Below, piece by piece: positions 17,180 through 25,792 of a stretch of DNA of 47,694 bases. Source of the stretch: Pseudomonadota bacterium (GTDB lineage: Bacteria; Pseudomonadota; Gammaproteobacteria; Burkholderiales; Gallionellaceae); the NCBI GenBank assembly GCA_021822115.1, contig JAJZSA010000011.1:1-47694 (forward strand). Reading direction: 5' to 3'. Within the stretch, counting starts at the first letter, position 1; every line of letters starts with the position of its first letter. The notes beneath the pieces were generated by a model. The model was given only the letters and a program-made list of their open reading frames with translations, was not told the DNA's origin and did not search any database. The position numbers and the translations under genes were made by a program.

Positions 17180-17626
17180 ATGACGACCGGTACCGTCCAA
17201 CTGCATCGTGTGCTGCGCGCGCAACCGGCGCGTATCTATCAAGCCTTTTTGAATGCGGCGGCGCTGGCGAAGTGGTTGCCGCCTTATGGTTTCACTTGCA
17301 CGGTACATCATCTGGATGCGCAGGTGGGGGGCACGTTTCGGATGTCGTTCACCAATTTCTCCTCAGGCAACAGTCATTCCTTCGGCGGAATCTATCTCGA
17401 GCTGGTGCCGGCCGTGCGCATCAGTTATGCCGACAAGTTCGATGATGCCAAGCTGCCGGGCGAGATGAAGACGACGGTGACGTTGCAGGCGGTGTCGTGC
17501 GGCACCGCGCTGACCATCGAGCAGTCTGGCATCCCCGAGATGATCCCGACCGAGATGTGTTATCTCGGCTGGCAGGAATCGCTGGCGCAACTGGCCTTGC
17601 TGGTGGAGCCGCAGATCCCTGATTGA
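17180..17626 (+). CDS. SRPBCC (AHSA1-like) domain protein
   Basis: 148 residues covering one START/Bet v1-like domain: HRVLRAQPARIYQAFLNAAALAKWLPP is the typical opening with the Trp, then GGTFRMSFTNFSSGNSHSFGG, RISYADKFDD, and a C-terminal helix beginning GWQESLAQLALLVEP. Such domains bind hydrophobic ligands; the ligand is unknown. TAGGAGG is 8 bases before the ATG. It is followed after 10 bases by an unknown small gene and then an AraC regulator, suggesting a small regulated unit. Confidence 0.82.
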   Translation: MTTGTVQLHRVLRAQPARIYQAFLNAAALAKWLPPYGFTCTVHHLDAQVGGTFRMSFTNFSSGNSHSFGGIYLELVPAVRISYADKFDDAKLPGEMKTTVTLQAVSCGTALTIEQSGIPEMIPTEMCYLGWQESLAQLALLVEPQIPD

Positions 17627-17636
17627 GGTGGTGAGC

Positions 17637-17981
17637 ATGATCCGTCTGCCTGACACGCTGGCTGCGTGGGACTCCGCTGATTTCGAAACCGTCTGCCGGC
17701 GCGAGGTGGCCGCGCTGGGCGTGTCCGGCCTGCCGCTGCAGCGTTGCCTGGCCGCCGGCAGCCAGGTGTTGCCCAAGCCGGTATCGGTAACGGTGCTGGG
17801 CGCGGAAGAGATCGATGGCGTGCTGCGCATCCGCGCCGGCATCTTCTTCACCAGCACCATCGCCGGGTGCAGTTGTGCGGATGACCCGAGCCCTTCCAAC
17901 GAGCTGAACGAATATGGCGTGTTGCGCTTCGAGATCGACAGGGCGACAGCCGCGACGCGCATCGAGCCGGTGGACGATTGA
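17637..17981 (+). CDS. Conserved hypothetical protein
   Basis: 114 residues, cytoplasmic by composition. No recognisable domain. It contains VSVTVLGAEEIDGVLRIRAGIFF, then an acidic CSCADDPSPSNELNEYG stretch with a CxC pair, then a strand pair at the end. GAGGTG precedes ATG 17637; a GTG three codons earlier is less likely. It sits between the SRPBCC gene and the AraC-type regulator. Confidence 0.6.
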   Translation: MIRLPDTLAAWDSADFETVCRREVAALGVSGLPLQRCLAAGSQVLPKPVSVTVLGAEEIDGVLRIRAGIFFTSTIAGCSCADDPSPSNELNEYGVLRFEIDRATAATRIEPVDD

Positions 17982-18027
17982 GTGCGGGGATGGATTGAAG
18001 ATCGCCCCGTTCCCAGTGACGGCAGGG

Positions 18028-18792
18028 ATGCCTGAGAAGAACATCATCTCCTTCGTGGCGCACGATGCGCAAGTGGAGGTGCACCGGCATCATTGTTTCC
18101 AGATCCTGCTGGGGCTTTCCGCACCCTTCAGCAGTCATATCGGCGGCAGCTTGCATGCCGAGCGGCGTGCGCTGGTGATCAATCAGAATGTGCCTCATGC
18201 CTGCAACGGGCTGGGGGGCAGTAATCTGATCTTCTTCATCGATGCGGAGAGTCGTACCGGCTGGCAGTTGCGGCAGATGCTGGACGGGCAGCCTATCCTC
18301 GATCTGACCGAGATGTGGCTTGAGGCGCGGCCGCATTCATCCTCGATGGAGGAGATGCAGGCCTGGCCGCACGAGCGCCGTCTGGCGGAGGCCGAAGCGT
18401 CTCTGGCGCTGGTGACATCGGATAGGCAGCAGGCGAGTACCCGCGACAGCCGCATCGAACAGGCCATCGCGTGGGTGGAGCAGCATCTGCACGAGAAGAT
18501 CGCCGTGCCGGATGTGGCGGCGCAGATACATCTTTCACCGGAGCGCACGCGTCATCTGTTCGTGCAGGAGGCCGGGGTGTCGTTCTCGCAGTTCCTGATG
18601 TGGAAACGCATCAAGGCGGCCATCGTGCATGCGGTGCGCGATGGGGCGAGTCTCACCGAGGCCGCAGCGCGTTCCGGCTTCGCAGATCAGGCGCATTTCT
18701 GCCGTTTGTTCAAGCGTACTTTCGGCATTCCAGCCGGTGGCCTGCTGCAGAATAGCCGTTCCATTCAATTCATCCATCCCTCGGTCAGTTAA
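18028..18792 (+). CDS. AraC-family transcriptional regulator
   Basis: About 254 residues. The N-terminal half is a cupin-like sensing domain (VHRHHCFQILLGLSAPF, ALVINQNVPHACNG). The C-terminal half is a double helix-turn-helix: RIEQAIAWVEQHLHEKIAVP, then AAQIHLSPERTRHLFVQEAG and the second motif LTEAAARSGFADQAHFCRLFKRTFGI. The start is uncertain: ATG 18028 is adopted, but TTG 17995 is in frame and has GGGGA upstream. The ligand is unknown; the neighbouring SRPBCC protein and the exported protein downstream are candidate targets. Confidence 0.85.
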   Translation: MPEKNIISFVAHDAQVEVHRHHCFQILLGLSAPFSSHIGGSLHAERRALVINQNVPHACNGLGGSNLIFFIDAESRTGWQLRQMLDGQPILDLTEMWLEARPHSSSMEEMQAWPHERRLAEAEASLALVTSDRQQASTRDSRIEQAIAWVEQHLHEKIAVPDVAAQIHLSPERTRHLFVQEAGVSFSQFLMWKRIKAAIVHAVRDGASLTEAAARSGFADQAHFCRLFKRTFGIPAGGLLQNSRSIQFIHPSVS

Positions 18793-18806
18793 CTTCCTTT
18801 CTGCGG

Positions 18807-18830
18807 GCGATAGGGGCTTGCGCCTATCGC
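18807..18830. other. Perfect 8-bp hairpin downstream of the AraC gene
   Basis: GCGATAGG and CCTATCGC separated by 8 bases. It has no T-run on either side, so it is not a standard intrinsic terminator. It could be an operator or an RNA 3' structure. The rest of 18793-18899 holds a GAAGGG ribosome site and nothing else recognised. Confidence 0.4.
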
Positions 18831-18899
18831 TGCTACGGCCTGCGCATCGCTTGGTGCGCGCAGGGCGTTGTCTCCATCATCCAAAGAAGGGAACCTTTT

Positions 18900-19463
18900 A
18901 TGCATCAGATGTTCAGCAGATTCGTTGGCGCGGCTTTCACTGCGTTGCTGTGTGTGGCCCATATCGCTCAGGCACAAGAGTTGCCGAGTTTGACGGGGCA
19001 TTGGGCCAGTGCCGCGCTGGAAAACTACGGCAGCCATTTTGCGACGCGCACGTTCACGTTCACCGACAAAGAATGGCGCGTGACTTATCGCGCCTATGCC
19101 GATGCGCAGGGTAAGCAGCCGCTGTTCCGTCTGGATGTGGGCGGCTTCTATGTGTTGGGGCAGGCTGCCGCTGCGGTGCCCGGCGCCTTCGAGGGGATAT
19201 TCCCGGCCAATCGTCGTCAGGTGACTGCCGAGACTGCTGCGGGCGTGGCGATGTTCGCGGGCATGGGCTGCGCGCTGGAGCAGGGCAAGGCGTTGTCACT
19301 GGTCAGCCAGGGCTGCGGTTTCGTGCCGGCGCTGATGCAGGCGATGGGCGAATATGACCTGGTGGCGTTCAAGGATGGCCGCCTCTATTTCGGCGACCGC
19401 GCGGGCGATCTGACCAAGGCGCGTCCTGCGGCGCTGACGACCTATCCCTTGCTGCGCAAGTGA
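18900..19463 (+). CDS. Exported APCDD1-like domain protein
   Basis: 187 residues. Signal peptide to about residue 25 (cleavage after AQA). The mature protein opens LTGHWASAALENYGSHFATR then FTFTDKEWRVTYRAYADAQGKQPLFRLDVGG. This G-x-W-x-S, R-x-F-x-F, W, Y-A-D and P-x-F spacing resembles the APCDD1 domain, first defined in animals and also found in bacterial exported proteins. The match is from memory and moderate. Two Cys may form a disulfide. GAAGGGAAC lies before the ATG. The stop is 10 bases from the NAD(P)-binding gene, so they form a unit. Confidence 0.6.
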   Translation: MHQMFSRFVGAAFTALLCVAHIAQAQELPSLTGHWASAALENYGSHFATRTFTFTDKEWRVTYRAYADAQGKQPLFRLDVGGFYVLGQAAAAVPGAFEGIFPANRRQVTAETAAGVAMFAGMGCALEQGKALSLVSQGCGFVPALMQAMGEYDLVAFKDGRLYFGDRAGDLTKARPAALTTYPLLRK

Positions 19464-19473
19464 AAGGATGGAG

Positions 19474-20133
19474 ATGATGAACACTCAGAACGTGGTGCGT
19501 TCCATCCTGGTGATCGGTGCGACCGGTCCGACGGGGATCGAGATCTGCAGGCAGGCGTTGGCCGCCGGGATGAAGGTGCGTGTGTTGGTGCGCAACCCGT
19601 CGCGTTTTCCGGGCGAACTGTTGCCCGCGCTGGAGGTGGTGCAAGGCGATGTGCTGAACGGCGAGGCGATGCTGGCCGCGATGCGCGGGATGGATGCGGT
19701 GGTCAGCGCACTGGGTACCCCTTTGCAACGCACGCCGGTGACGCTGTTGTCGCACGGTACGCAGAACATCGTGCAGGCCATGCGCCAGCTCGGTGTGACG
19801 CGCCTGCTTTGCATCACCGGCATGGGGGCGGGCGACAGTCGCGGGCATGGCGGTTTCCTGTATGACCGGGTGATCCTGCCGCTGTTGTTGGGGCAGATCT
19901 ATCTCGATAAAGACCGGCAGGAACAGATCGTGCAGGCGAGCGGGCTGGACTGGACGCTGATCCGTCCTGCGTTCCTGACCACTGGCGCGCAGACCGGCGA
20001 ATACCGTTGCATCGATCGATTCGTAAAGGGCGAGCGCATGGGGAAGATCTCCCGTGCGGATGTGGCGCACTTCGTGGTGCGTGAGTTGCAGCAGGCAGCG
20101 TATTCGCGGCGGGTGGCGAATCTGTCGTATTGA
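19474..20133 (+). CDS. NAD(P)-binding atypical short-chain dehydrogenase
   Basis: 219 residues from ATG 19474 (AAAGG 6 bases upstream; an ATG at 19468 is also possible). Rossmann signature ILVIGATGPTGIEICRQALAAG, then VRVLVRNPSRF, VVQGDVLNGEAM and MDAVVSALGTP. LCITGMGAG and WTLIRPAFLTTG are typical of NmrA/YwnB-like SDR proteins. The Tyr-x3-Lys catalytic pair is not obvious, so it may be a redox sensor or reductase. Its unit ends with the terminator at 20197. Confidence 0.85.
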   Translation: MMNTQNVVRSILVIGATGPTGIEICRQALAAGMKVRVLVRNPSRFPGELLPALEVVQGDVLNGEAMLAAMRGMDAVVSALGTPLQRTPVTLLSHGTQNIVQAMRQLGVTRLLCITGMGAGDSRGHGGFLYDRVILPLLLGQIYLDKDRQEQIVQASGLDWTLIRPAFLTTGAQTGEYRCIDRFVKGERMGKISRADVAHFVVRELQQAAYSRRVANLSY

Positions 20134-20196
20134 GCGGACTGGCTGACCAGGATTCGGCGCTATCGAATTTCCAGCGCCGTATCGCTATGGCCGGCA

Positions 20197-20224
20197 CATC
20201 GCTCGCAAGGGCGATGTGCTTTTC
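20197..20224 (+). terminator. Rho-independent terminator with GCAA tetraloop
   Basis: CATCGCTC-GCAA-GGGCGATG (one T-G wobble) followed by TGCTTTTC; fourth member of the hairpin family in this window. It also lies just beyond the 3' end of the convergent exchanger gene. Confidence 0.7.
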
Positions 20225-20235
20225 CCGGCGAACAA

Positions 20236-21243
20236 TTACTGGATCAACCCCGCATACATGAAGTAGCCGTAGGCGGCGATGAGCGCACCGCCGACCGCGC
20301 GCGGGATGCGGCCGAGGATGGCGATGGCGAGGAAGTGCACCAGCCCGGCGCCGAGGATGAGATAGGTGCCGAGCTGGAAGGTGGCGGGTAGCTGGATCGG
20401 GTTGAACAAGGCGAACAGGCCGATGCACATGGGGATGCAGATGTGGCCGTCGCCGATCTGGGAGCTGACGACGATGTCGTGGCGGCCAAGGTGGGCATAG
20501 TAGAGCGCGATGAAGGCGTTGGGCAGCACCATCAGGATGCCGCTGATCCAGCCGATCTTGGCGTAGCTGAACACGGGGTTGTCGGCGGTGGAGATCCACG
20601 CCACCAGATGGTCGACCGCGTAGTAGATGCCGTAGGCGGCGAGGCCGATGAGGGCCAGGTCGATGACGATGGTCCAGTGGGTGCTGCGGTTCTTGCGGAT
20701 GTTGTCCTTGAGCACTTCGAACACGTGCAGGATCTGCCAGAACACGAACAGGCCGACCAGGATGAGGCCGTCGTAGAAGTTCAGCTCGCCGTCGTTGCCC
20801 AATGCCCACAGGGTGCCGGTGAACAGGAACAGGGCGATCAGGGTGAACAGCAGGTTGAGGCGGTTGATGCGCGCGAATTCGGCTTGTTGCTGCTTCTTCT
20901 GTTTGGGGCCTGCCTTGTCCTTGGGCAGGGCGGCCGCGCCGAGCAGGGCGGTGAGGCCGAGGATGAGGGTGAGGTTGGTGACGTTGTTGACCAGGCTGTT
21001 CTCGATCACCGCGCCGCCATTGGCGGCGGATTGGCTCATCACCAGCGCGAACATCAGGTTCGCGAAGCCCGAGCAGTAAGGCATGATCAGGGTGCCCAGC
21101 ACGGTGCCTTCGAAGCCTTTGCTCTCCATGGCATGCAGACGCCAGATCATCAGCGCGTTCGCCAGCGCGAACATGAGCAGCAGGGACAGCGGGTGGTCTA
21201 GGTAGGGCAGGGCGCTATCCAGGCCCATCAGTTCGTTTGGCAC
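20236..21243 (-). CDS. Sodium:calcium exchanger-family membrane transporter
   Basis: 335 residues, about 10 membrane helices in two inverted halves. The alpha-repeat-like motifs are GFANLMFALVMSQSAANGG followed by NSLVNNVTNLTLILG in the first half, and DIVVSSQIGDGHICIPMCIG in the second. A charged cytoplasmic loop (KDKAGPKQKKQQQ) separates the halves, as in CaCA antiporters. The second-half motif departs from the classic GN(I/V)-x-S pattern, so ion selectivity is uncertain. GTG 21243 is used as start; the ATG at 21228 is the alternative, and neither has a strong ribosome site. Confidence 0.78.
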   Translation of the reverse strand: MPNELMGLDSALPYLDHPLSLLLMFALANALMIWRLHAMESKGFEGTVLGTLIMPYCSGFANLMFALVMSQSAANGGAVIENSLVNNVTNLTLILGLTALLGAAALPKDKAGPKQKKQQQAEFARINRLNLLFTLIALFLFTGTLWALGNDGELNFYDGLILVGLFVFWQILHVFEVLKDNIRKNRSTHWTIVIDLALIGLAAYGIYYAVDHLVAWISTADNPVFSYAKIGWISGILMVLPNAFIALYYAHLGRHDIVVSSQIGDGHICIPMCIGLFALFNPIQLPATFQLGTYLILGAGLVHFLAIAILGRIPRAVGGALIAAYGYFMYAGLIQ

Positions 21244-21392
21244 GTTCGGCAGTCGGAATTTTGCTGCGCGGCATTATCGTTGCGCGCCCCGGTGCGGTCA
21301 ATTTCCGCCCGCCGCGCGGCAGGTGCTTTGTTTTGGCGCGGCCGTAACGGTTTGGGTACACTGGCAGCCCTTCACGGCAAGGATGGATTTCG

Positions 21393-21953
21393 ATGAACGA
21401 CAAGGTCTCCCTGGCGCGGCATGACATCGAGGCGGCGAACGCGGCCGCGCAACGCATCGTGCGGCATTTTCAGAGCAACGGTTTCACCCGCATCACGGAG
21501 GCGCTCATCCTCCAGTTGCATCACACCGGCGGCACGCGCGCCGAGGTGGAACGCGCGTTCGAAGCGGCGCAGAAACTGGGCCGCATGCCGCCACTGAGCC
21601 AGTATTTCGCCATCCATCCCTACGGCCACTATTCCGAGTTCCGCAGTTTCGAGGCAGCCAAGTCGGCGCTGGCCAACGATTTCACCCTGGCGCTCATCTA
21701 CGACATCCCGCACATGTTCTTCGGACAAGCCCCGGTGCTGGCCGACGATCCGCTGGCCACGGGTACCAAATACGATGTGATCATGAAGGTGTGGGACAAC
21801 GTCGCCGATTACGCGACCGTGATCCTGTTGAACGATCCCGATGCCTCGTTCATCGATTACATCGGCACCCATCCCGGTGCCGACTGGCATCGCATCATGG
21901 GCGATTTCGAGGTGGCATCCACCGCGTTGCGGGACGAGTTCACGCTGGGTTGA
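21393..21953 (+). CDS. Conserved hypothetical protein
   Basis: 186 residues, soluble, no signal peptide. The first third is helical (RHDIEAANAAAQRIVRHFQS, ALILQLHHTGGTRAEVERAF); the remainder is mixed and acidic with YFAIHPYGHYSEFR, YDIPHMFFGQ and FIDYIGTHPGADWHRIMG. Several His and acidic residues could bind metal, but there is no known motif. I do not recognise the family. It stands alone between the exchanger (divergent) and the EAL-HDOD gene. Confidence 0.6.
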   Translation: MNDKVSLARHDIEAANAAAQRIVRHFQSNGFTRITEALILQLHHTGGTRAEVERAFEAAQKLGRMPPLSQYFAIHPYGHYSEFRSFEAAKSALANDFTLALIYDIPHMFFGQAPVLADDPLATGTKYDVIMKVWDNVADYATVILLNDPDASFIDYIGTHPGADWHRIMGDFEVASTALRDEFTLG

Positions 21954-22083
21954 GCGGGCGCGCGTGGTTGGTGGGCAGCTAGTTGCATGAGGGGGACGTG
22001 GCGTTCAGCATGAGCCGTCGCTGACGGGGCCGGTTGCCGGCATGGCGAGGTGCGGCGGTTGGGAGAGCAAGGGGGGGATTCCG

Positions 22084-23454
22084 ATGTTCGATATCTTGCG
22101 GCGCTGGTTCGGCGCTACGCAGCAGCAGCCTTCTGCCTTGGACGATTTCAGGCGGCTGGATGCGGTGGCGCCGTTGCAAGCGGCACAAGAGAAACCGGCC
22201 AGTAGCGGCATGCAGAAAGCTACCTCCTTCATCTGCCGTGAGGCGATCCTGGATCGCAATGAGCGTATCGCCGGCTATGAGTTCGCCTTGGGGCAGCGCA
22301 TGCGCACGCGCATGATGGAGGTGAGTGCGGTGATCCGCCGCGCCTATGACGATGCCGTGCTGTGCAACCTGGCGCCGTTGGGGGTGTCCGCGTTGCTGGG
22401 CGGGCGTACCGCGTTCGTGCATCTGTCCGTGGAATCGTTGCAGCATCCGCTGCTGGAAGCCTTCGCGCATACCAATACGGTGTTCATGCTCTCGCCGCGC
22501 CCGCTGGCCGAACTGGACCTGGCGGCACTGCGTTCCAGTCTGGAGCGACTGAGCCGGCTCGGCATCAAGGTCGGCTGGTCGATCCGGCAATATCGTCCGG
22601 AATTGGCCGCGTTCCTGCGCATGGCGGATTACGTCGAGCTCGATGCCAGTGCCTTCGACGGGATACAACTCAAGAAACTGATCGCCGAACTGCGCGATGC
22701 CAATCCCGCCCAGCGCCTGATCGCCAGCCGACTGCAGACGGAGGATGAGTTCCGCTATTGTTTCGAGCGGCGACTCGATTTCTTCAAGGGGCCGTTCGTC
22801 TCCAGTCGCGAGAACTGGCGCCCGGTGGCGGGGGAGGTGAACCACCTGCCGTTGTTCCAGGCGCTGGACATGCTGCAAAGCGGCGCCGAGTTCGAGGCCA
22901 TCGCGGAATGCCTGCGCACCGATCCGGTGCTGACTTACAAGCTGCTGCGCTACATCAATTCGCCCGGCATCGGCCTGTTGCAGCGCATCGATGAGATCCC
23001 GCAGGCGTTGATATTGCTGGGGCGGGATCGCTTCTTCCGTTGGCTGTCGTTGCTGTTGTTCGATAGCCGCAAGCCGGGCTATCACGCCAACGTCATCCGC
23101 GAGCAGGCGCTGACGCGTTCGCGCTTCATGGAGATGCTTGCGGGGAAAGGGCTGGTTCCGGAGAATCCCGACCCGCTGTTCCTGACCGGGCTGTTCTCGC
23201 TGTTGCACGAGATGCTCGGCTTGACCATGCAGCAGGTGTTGCAGCAAGTGGCGTTGCCGGAAGCCGCCGCGTCTGCCCTCCGAGGTGAGGAAGGGCCGCT
23301 ACGGCATGCCTTGTCGCTGGCGATCGCGCTGGAGTCGATGGATGAAGGTGTCACGCTGGCTGCGCAACGTTGCGGCGTGGAGGCCGTCGAAGTCGCGAAC
23401 ATGATGATCGAGGCGCTGGCATGGGCGCAACAGATCGTGTCGGTCAACGATTGA
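22084..23454 (+). CDS. Degenerate EAL plus HDOD signalling protein (YuxH type)
   Basis: 456 residues. After a short Gln/Ala-rich leader, residues about 55-240 form a degenerate EAL domain (FICREAILDRNERIAGYEFALG). The EAL triplet reads EFA and the metal-binding DD is absent, so phosphodiesterase activity is not expected. Residues about 245-450 are an HDOD domain (FQALDMLQSGAEFEAIAECL, DPVLTYKLLRYINSPG). Family members are regulators of motility or stress signalling. The start at 22084 has GGGGGG upstream and gives the expected N-terminus. Confidence 0.88.
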   Translation: MFDILRRWFGATQQQPSALDDFRRLDAVAPLQAAQEKPASSGMQKATSFICREAILDRNERIAGYEFALGQRMRTRMMEVSAVIRRAYDDAVLCNLAPLGVSALLGGRTAFVHLSVESLQHPLLEAFAHTNTVFMLSPRPLAELDLAALRSSLERLSRLGIKVGWSIRQYRPELAAFLRMADYVELDASAFDGIQLKKLIAELRDANPAQRLIASRLQTEDEFRYCFERRLDFFKGPFVSSRENWRPVAGEVNHLPLFQALDMLQSGAEFEAIAECLRTDPVLTYKLLRYINSPGIGLLQRIDEIPQALILLGRDRFFRWLSLLLFDSRKPGYHANVIREQALTRSRFMEMLAGKGLVPENPDPLFLTGLFSLLHEMLGLTMQQVLQQVALPEAAASALRGEEGPLRHALSLAIALESMDEGVTLAAQRCGVEAVEVANMMIEALAWAQQIVSVND

Positions 23455-23504
23455 ACGGCGCGCCGATGGCCCGTTCGATCGATGGTTATATTTCTGGGAT
23501 CACA

Positions 23505-24086
23505 ATGGATAAGCATATCTCTGCAGTTGCACTCGAAAAATCCTACCGCCTGATCAACCACGGCCCCACGGTGCTGGTGTCGGCGCGCCATGACGGCGTG
23601 GACGATGTGATGGCGGCGGCGTGGTGCAGTGCGCTGGATTTCGCGCCGCCCAAACTGACGGTGGTGCTGGACAAGGCATCGAAGACGCGCGCGCTGATCG
23701 AACGGGGCGGCCTGTTCGTGGTGCAGGTGCCGACGGCGGCGCAGCTCGAGCTGACGCATGCGGTGGGCAATGTGAGCCTGCACGACGATGCCGACAAGCT
23801 GGCGCATTGCGGCGTGACGCTGATCGACATCGCCGGTGTCGAGCAGCCTTGCGTGGCGGGTTGCGCCGGCTGGCTGTTGTGCAAGCGCATCCCCGAGCCG
23901 CACAACGAACAGGCCTACGACCTGTTCATCGGCGAGGTGGTGGGCGCGTGGGCGGATGGCCGCGTGTTCAGCGACGGGCGCTGGCATTTCGAGGATGCCG
24001 ATCCGGCATGGCGCAGCTTGCACTATGTGGCGGGTGGGCATTTCTATGCGACGGGCGAGGCGCTGCACGTGCCCGGCGTCGAGTGA
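23505..24086 (+). CDS. Flavin reductase-like FMN-binding protein
   Basis: 193 residues, one split-barrel domain. The blocks GPTVLVSARHDGVDDVMAAAW, FAPPKLTVVLDKASKTRALIE, FVVQVPTAAQLELTHAVGNV and HNEQAYDLFIGEVVGAWAD follow the flavin reductase/DIM6-NTAB order. It is likely to bind FMN or reduce flavin with NAD(P)H; the partner enzyme is unknown. The start is ATG 23505; upstream in-frame ATG codons have poorer placement. It lies 50 bases after the EAL-HDOD gene, possibly in one transcript. Confidence 0.85.
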   Translation: MDKHISAVALEKSYRLINHGPTVLVSARHDGVDDVMAAAWCSALDFAPPKLTVVLDKASKTRALIERGGLFVVQVPTAAQLELTHAVGNVSLHDDADKLAHCGVTLIDIAGVEQPCVAGCAGWLLCKRIPEPHNEQAYDLFIGEVVGAWADGRVFSDGRWHFEDADPAWRSLHYVAGGHFYATGEALHVPGVE

Positions 24087-24118
24087 GGGGCACTTTCAAT
24101 TCGGGGATGGGGGCATAC

Positions 24119-25108
24119 ATGATGGATCTGGTGAAACTTCCTGCGCTGCTGTTGTGTGCCGCGCTGGCGAGCGGTTGCAGCTCGGTGGTGCCGCTCAATG
24201 TGCGCCATGCGCCGCAGATCGATCTGGGCGCGGCGCAGACGCTGACGGTGCAGGATTTCTCGGTGTCGGGACAGGTGGATCTGGCGGTGGGCGGTGAGGG
24301 GGATGTGTTGCGCAACCTGCTCACGCGTACCATCGCCAGCAGCCTGGCCGCGCCTGCCGACGTGAACGTGCAGAAACAGCATCACACCGCCTTGGTGGAG
24401 GCGCTGCTGCGCAACGGGCATTTCAAGGTGAGCGAAGGCGCGGGCGAGGTGCGGCTGTCCGGCCATGTGGCCTACAAGGTGCAGGATGCGCTGAGCGAGA
24501 AGGAATGGAAGGACACGCAGAGCGGCGACAAGAAGGAGCGCTACACCCTGACGCGCACTACCACGGCCGAGGTCAGCTTCCAGGTGGCGGATGCGCAGGG
24601 CGTGGTGCTCGGGGCCGCGCGGGTGAGCGAGTCGATGCAGCGCAAGTGGGAAGGCAAGGATGCGCAAGAGGTGCGCAAGGCGGCCGAGAACCAGTCGGTG
24701 GCGGATGACGTGCTCAAGGTGGTGTCGGCCACGGCGGCGCCGCTGGTGAACCGCATCGCGCCGTATTTCGTGCTGGAATCGCGCACGCTGGAGGATGGCG
24801 ACAGCAAGCGGATCGCCGAGGGCAACAAGGCGGCGGAGGCGGGGCGCTGGGACGAGGCGGCACGCGCATGGCAGCCGTTCCTGTCCAGCCATGTGGCGGA
24901 GGATCGCAATGCGGCGCTGTACAACCTGTCGGTGTACGACGAATACAACGGCCAGCTGGAGGCGGCGCTGATGAAGCTGGAGCAGTTGTATAACGCCACG
25001 CTGCAGGCGCGCTATGCCGCGGCTGCCGACCGCATGCGGCAACGCATCGAGGAGATGCGTCGCCTGCATGCCAGCGAGCAGGCACGCGCGGCGGCGCAGC
25101 AGCACTGA
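24119..25108 (+). CDS. Lipoprotein with TPR-like C-terminus, unknown function
   Basis: 329 residues. Lipobox LASGC with Cys20. The first part (25-220) has many short strands (LTVQDFSVSGQVDLAVGG, EVRLSGHVAYKVQDA, TAEVSFQVADAQGVVLGAAR), a layout seen in outer-membrane assembly-associated lipoproteins. The last third looks like TPR helices (EGNKAAEAGRWDEAARAWQ, ALYNLSVYDEYNGQLEAALM). Predicted to be anchored in the outer membrane facing the periplasm; the role is unknown. MM start at 24119 with GGGGATGGGGG upstream. Confidence 0.7.
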   Translation: MMDLVKLPALLLCAALASGCSSVVPLNVRHAPQIDLGAAQTLTVQDFSVSGQVDLAVGGEGDVLRNLLTRTIASSLAAPADVNVQKQHHTALVEALLRNGHFKVSEGAGEVRLSGHVAYKVQDALSEKEWKDTQSGDKKERYTLTRTTTAEVSFQVADAQGVVLGAARVSESMQRKWEGKDAQEVRKAAENQSVADDVLKVVSATAAPLVNRIAPYFVLESRTLEDGDSKRIAEGNKAAEAGRWDEAARAWQPFLSSHVAEDRNAALYNLSVYDEYNGQLEAALMKLEQLYNATLQARYAAAADRMRQRIEEMRRLHASEQARAAAQQH

Positions 25109-25216
25109 GGCACGCGCGGCTTTGCGCGGCAGGCGGCGCCGTATACACTGCGCCGGTCATCCGATCGAAAGCGTCATCCGTTTCACCACAACATCAACGA
25201 CAGGAGGGAGTGGGTA

Positions 25217-25702
25217 ATGAGCGATACCGCAGACTATAAGGTGGTCCGTAACTCGACCGTGGGCAGCGAACTGACGGAGGAAAAGGCCAAGATACTGGCC
25301 GGCCGTCTGGGGGTGCGTCATCTGCAGGATGGCGAGCTGCTGGTGCAGGAAGGCGAAGAGGACCAGACCTTGTTCATCCTGGCGCATGGCTCGCTGACAG
25401 TGACCAGCCGCGATGCCAACGGCGTGGACCAGACCGTGTACACCATGAAGGAAGGCGAGTGTGCCGGTACGCGCGCGTTCGTGGAGCAGTCGCCGCGCAA
25501 GGCGACCCTGCATGCGGTGGGGGCTACCACGGTGTATACGCTGACCCCGGCCGATTTCGACGAGTTGCTGGAAGACAATCCGCGCCTGGCCTTCCTGGTG
25601 ATGCGTGCGCTGTTCCGCGTGACCCATGCCAATCTGTCGCGCATGAACCAGGAATCGCGCGAACTCGCCAACTACATCACCAAGACGCAAGGTCGCTACT
25701 GA
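25217..25702 (+). CDS. Stand-alone cyclic-nucleotide-binding-like domain protein
   Basis: 161 residues. Cupin-like CNMP domain: VRHLQDGELLVQEGEEDQTL, FILAHGSLTVTSRDANG, MKEGECAGTRAFVEQSPRKATL. The phosphate-binding cassette deviates from the usual GE-x-x-L...RSA pattern, so nucleotide binding is doubtful. A C-terminal helix (LVMRALFRVTHANLSRMNQES) follows, as in CRP, but there is no DNA-binding domain. Output is probably by protein contact. AGGAGGGAG lies before the ATG. Confidence 0.82.
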   Translation: MSDTADYKVVRNSTVGSELTEEKAKILAGRLGVRHLQDGELLVQEGEEDQTLFILAHGSLTVTSRDANGVDQTVYTMKEGECAGTRAFVEQSPRKATLHAVGATTVYTLTPADFDELLEDNPRLAFLVMRALFRVTHANLSRMNQESRELANYITKTQGRY

Positions 25703-25746
25703 GGCGGCGTCAGCGCGCGGCGCCTCCCGCGCGTTGAGAACTTCGA

Positions 25747-25779
25747 GGAGCCGGAACGGTCTAGCCGGCTCCCATTTCT
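25747..25779 (+). terminator. Likely terminator
   Basis: GGAGCCGG and CCGGCTCC, a perfect 8-bp stem with a 10-base loop, followed by a weak T-run (ATTTCT). It separates the cyclic-nucleotide-domain gene from the Trx-MsrB gene. Confidence 0.5.
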
Positions 25780-25792
25780 GAAGGAGGCGACC

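Noticed and set aside
18807..18830. Intrinsic terminator of the AraC gene
   Set aside because: Good stem but no T-run on either strand; kept only as a hairpin of unknown role.
13145..20224. CRISPR array from the recurring hairpin
   Set aside because: Copies are kilobases apart with genes between; no regular spacers and no cas genes.
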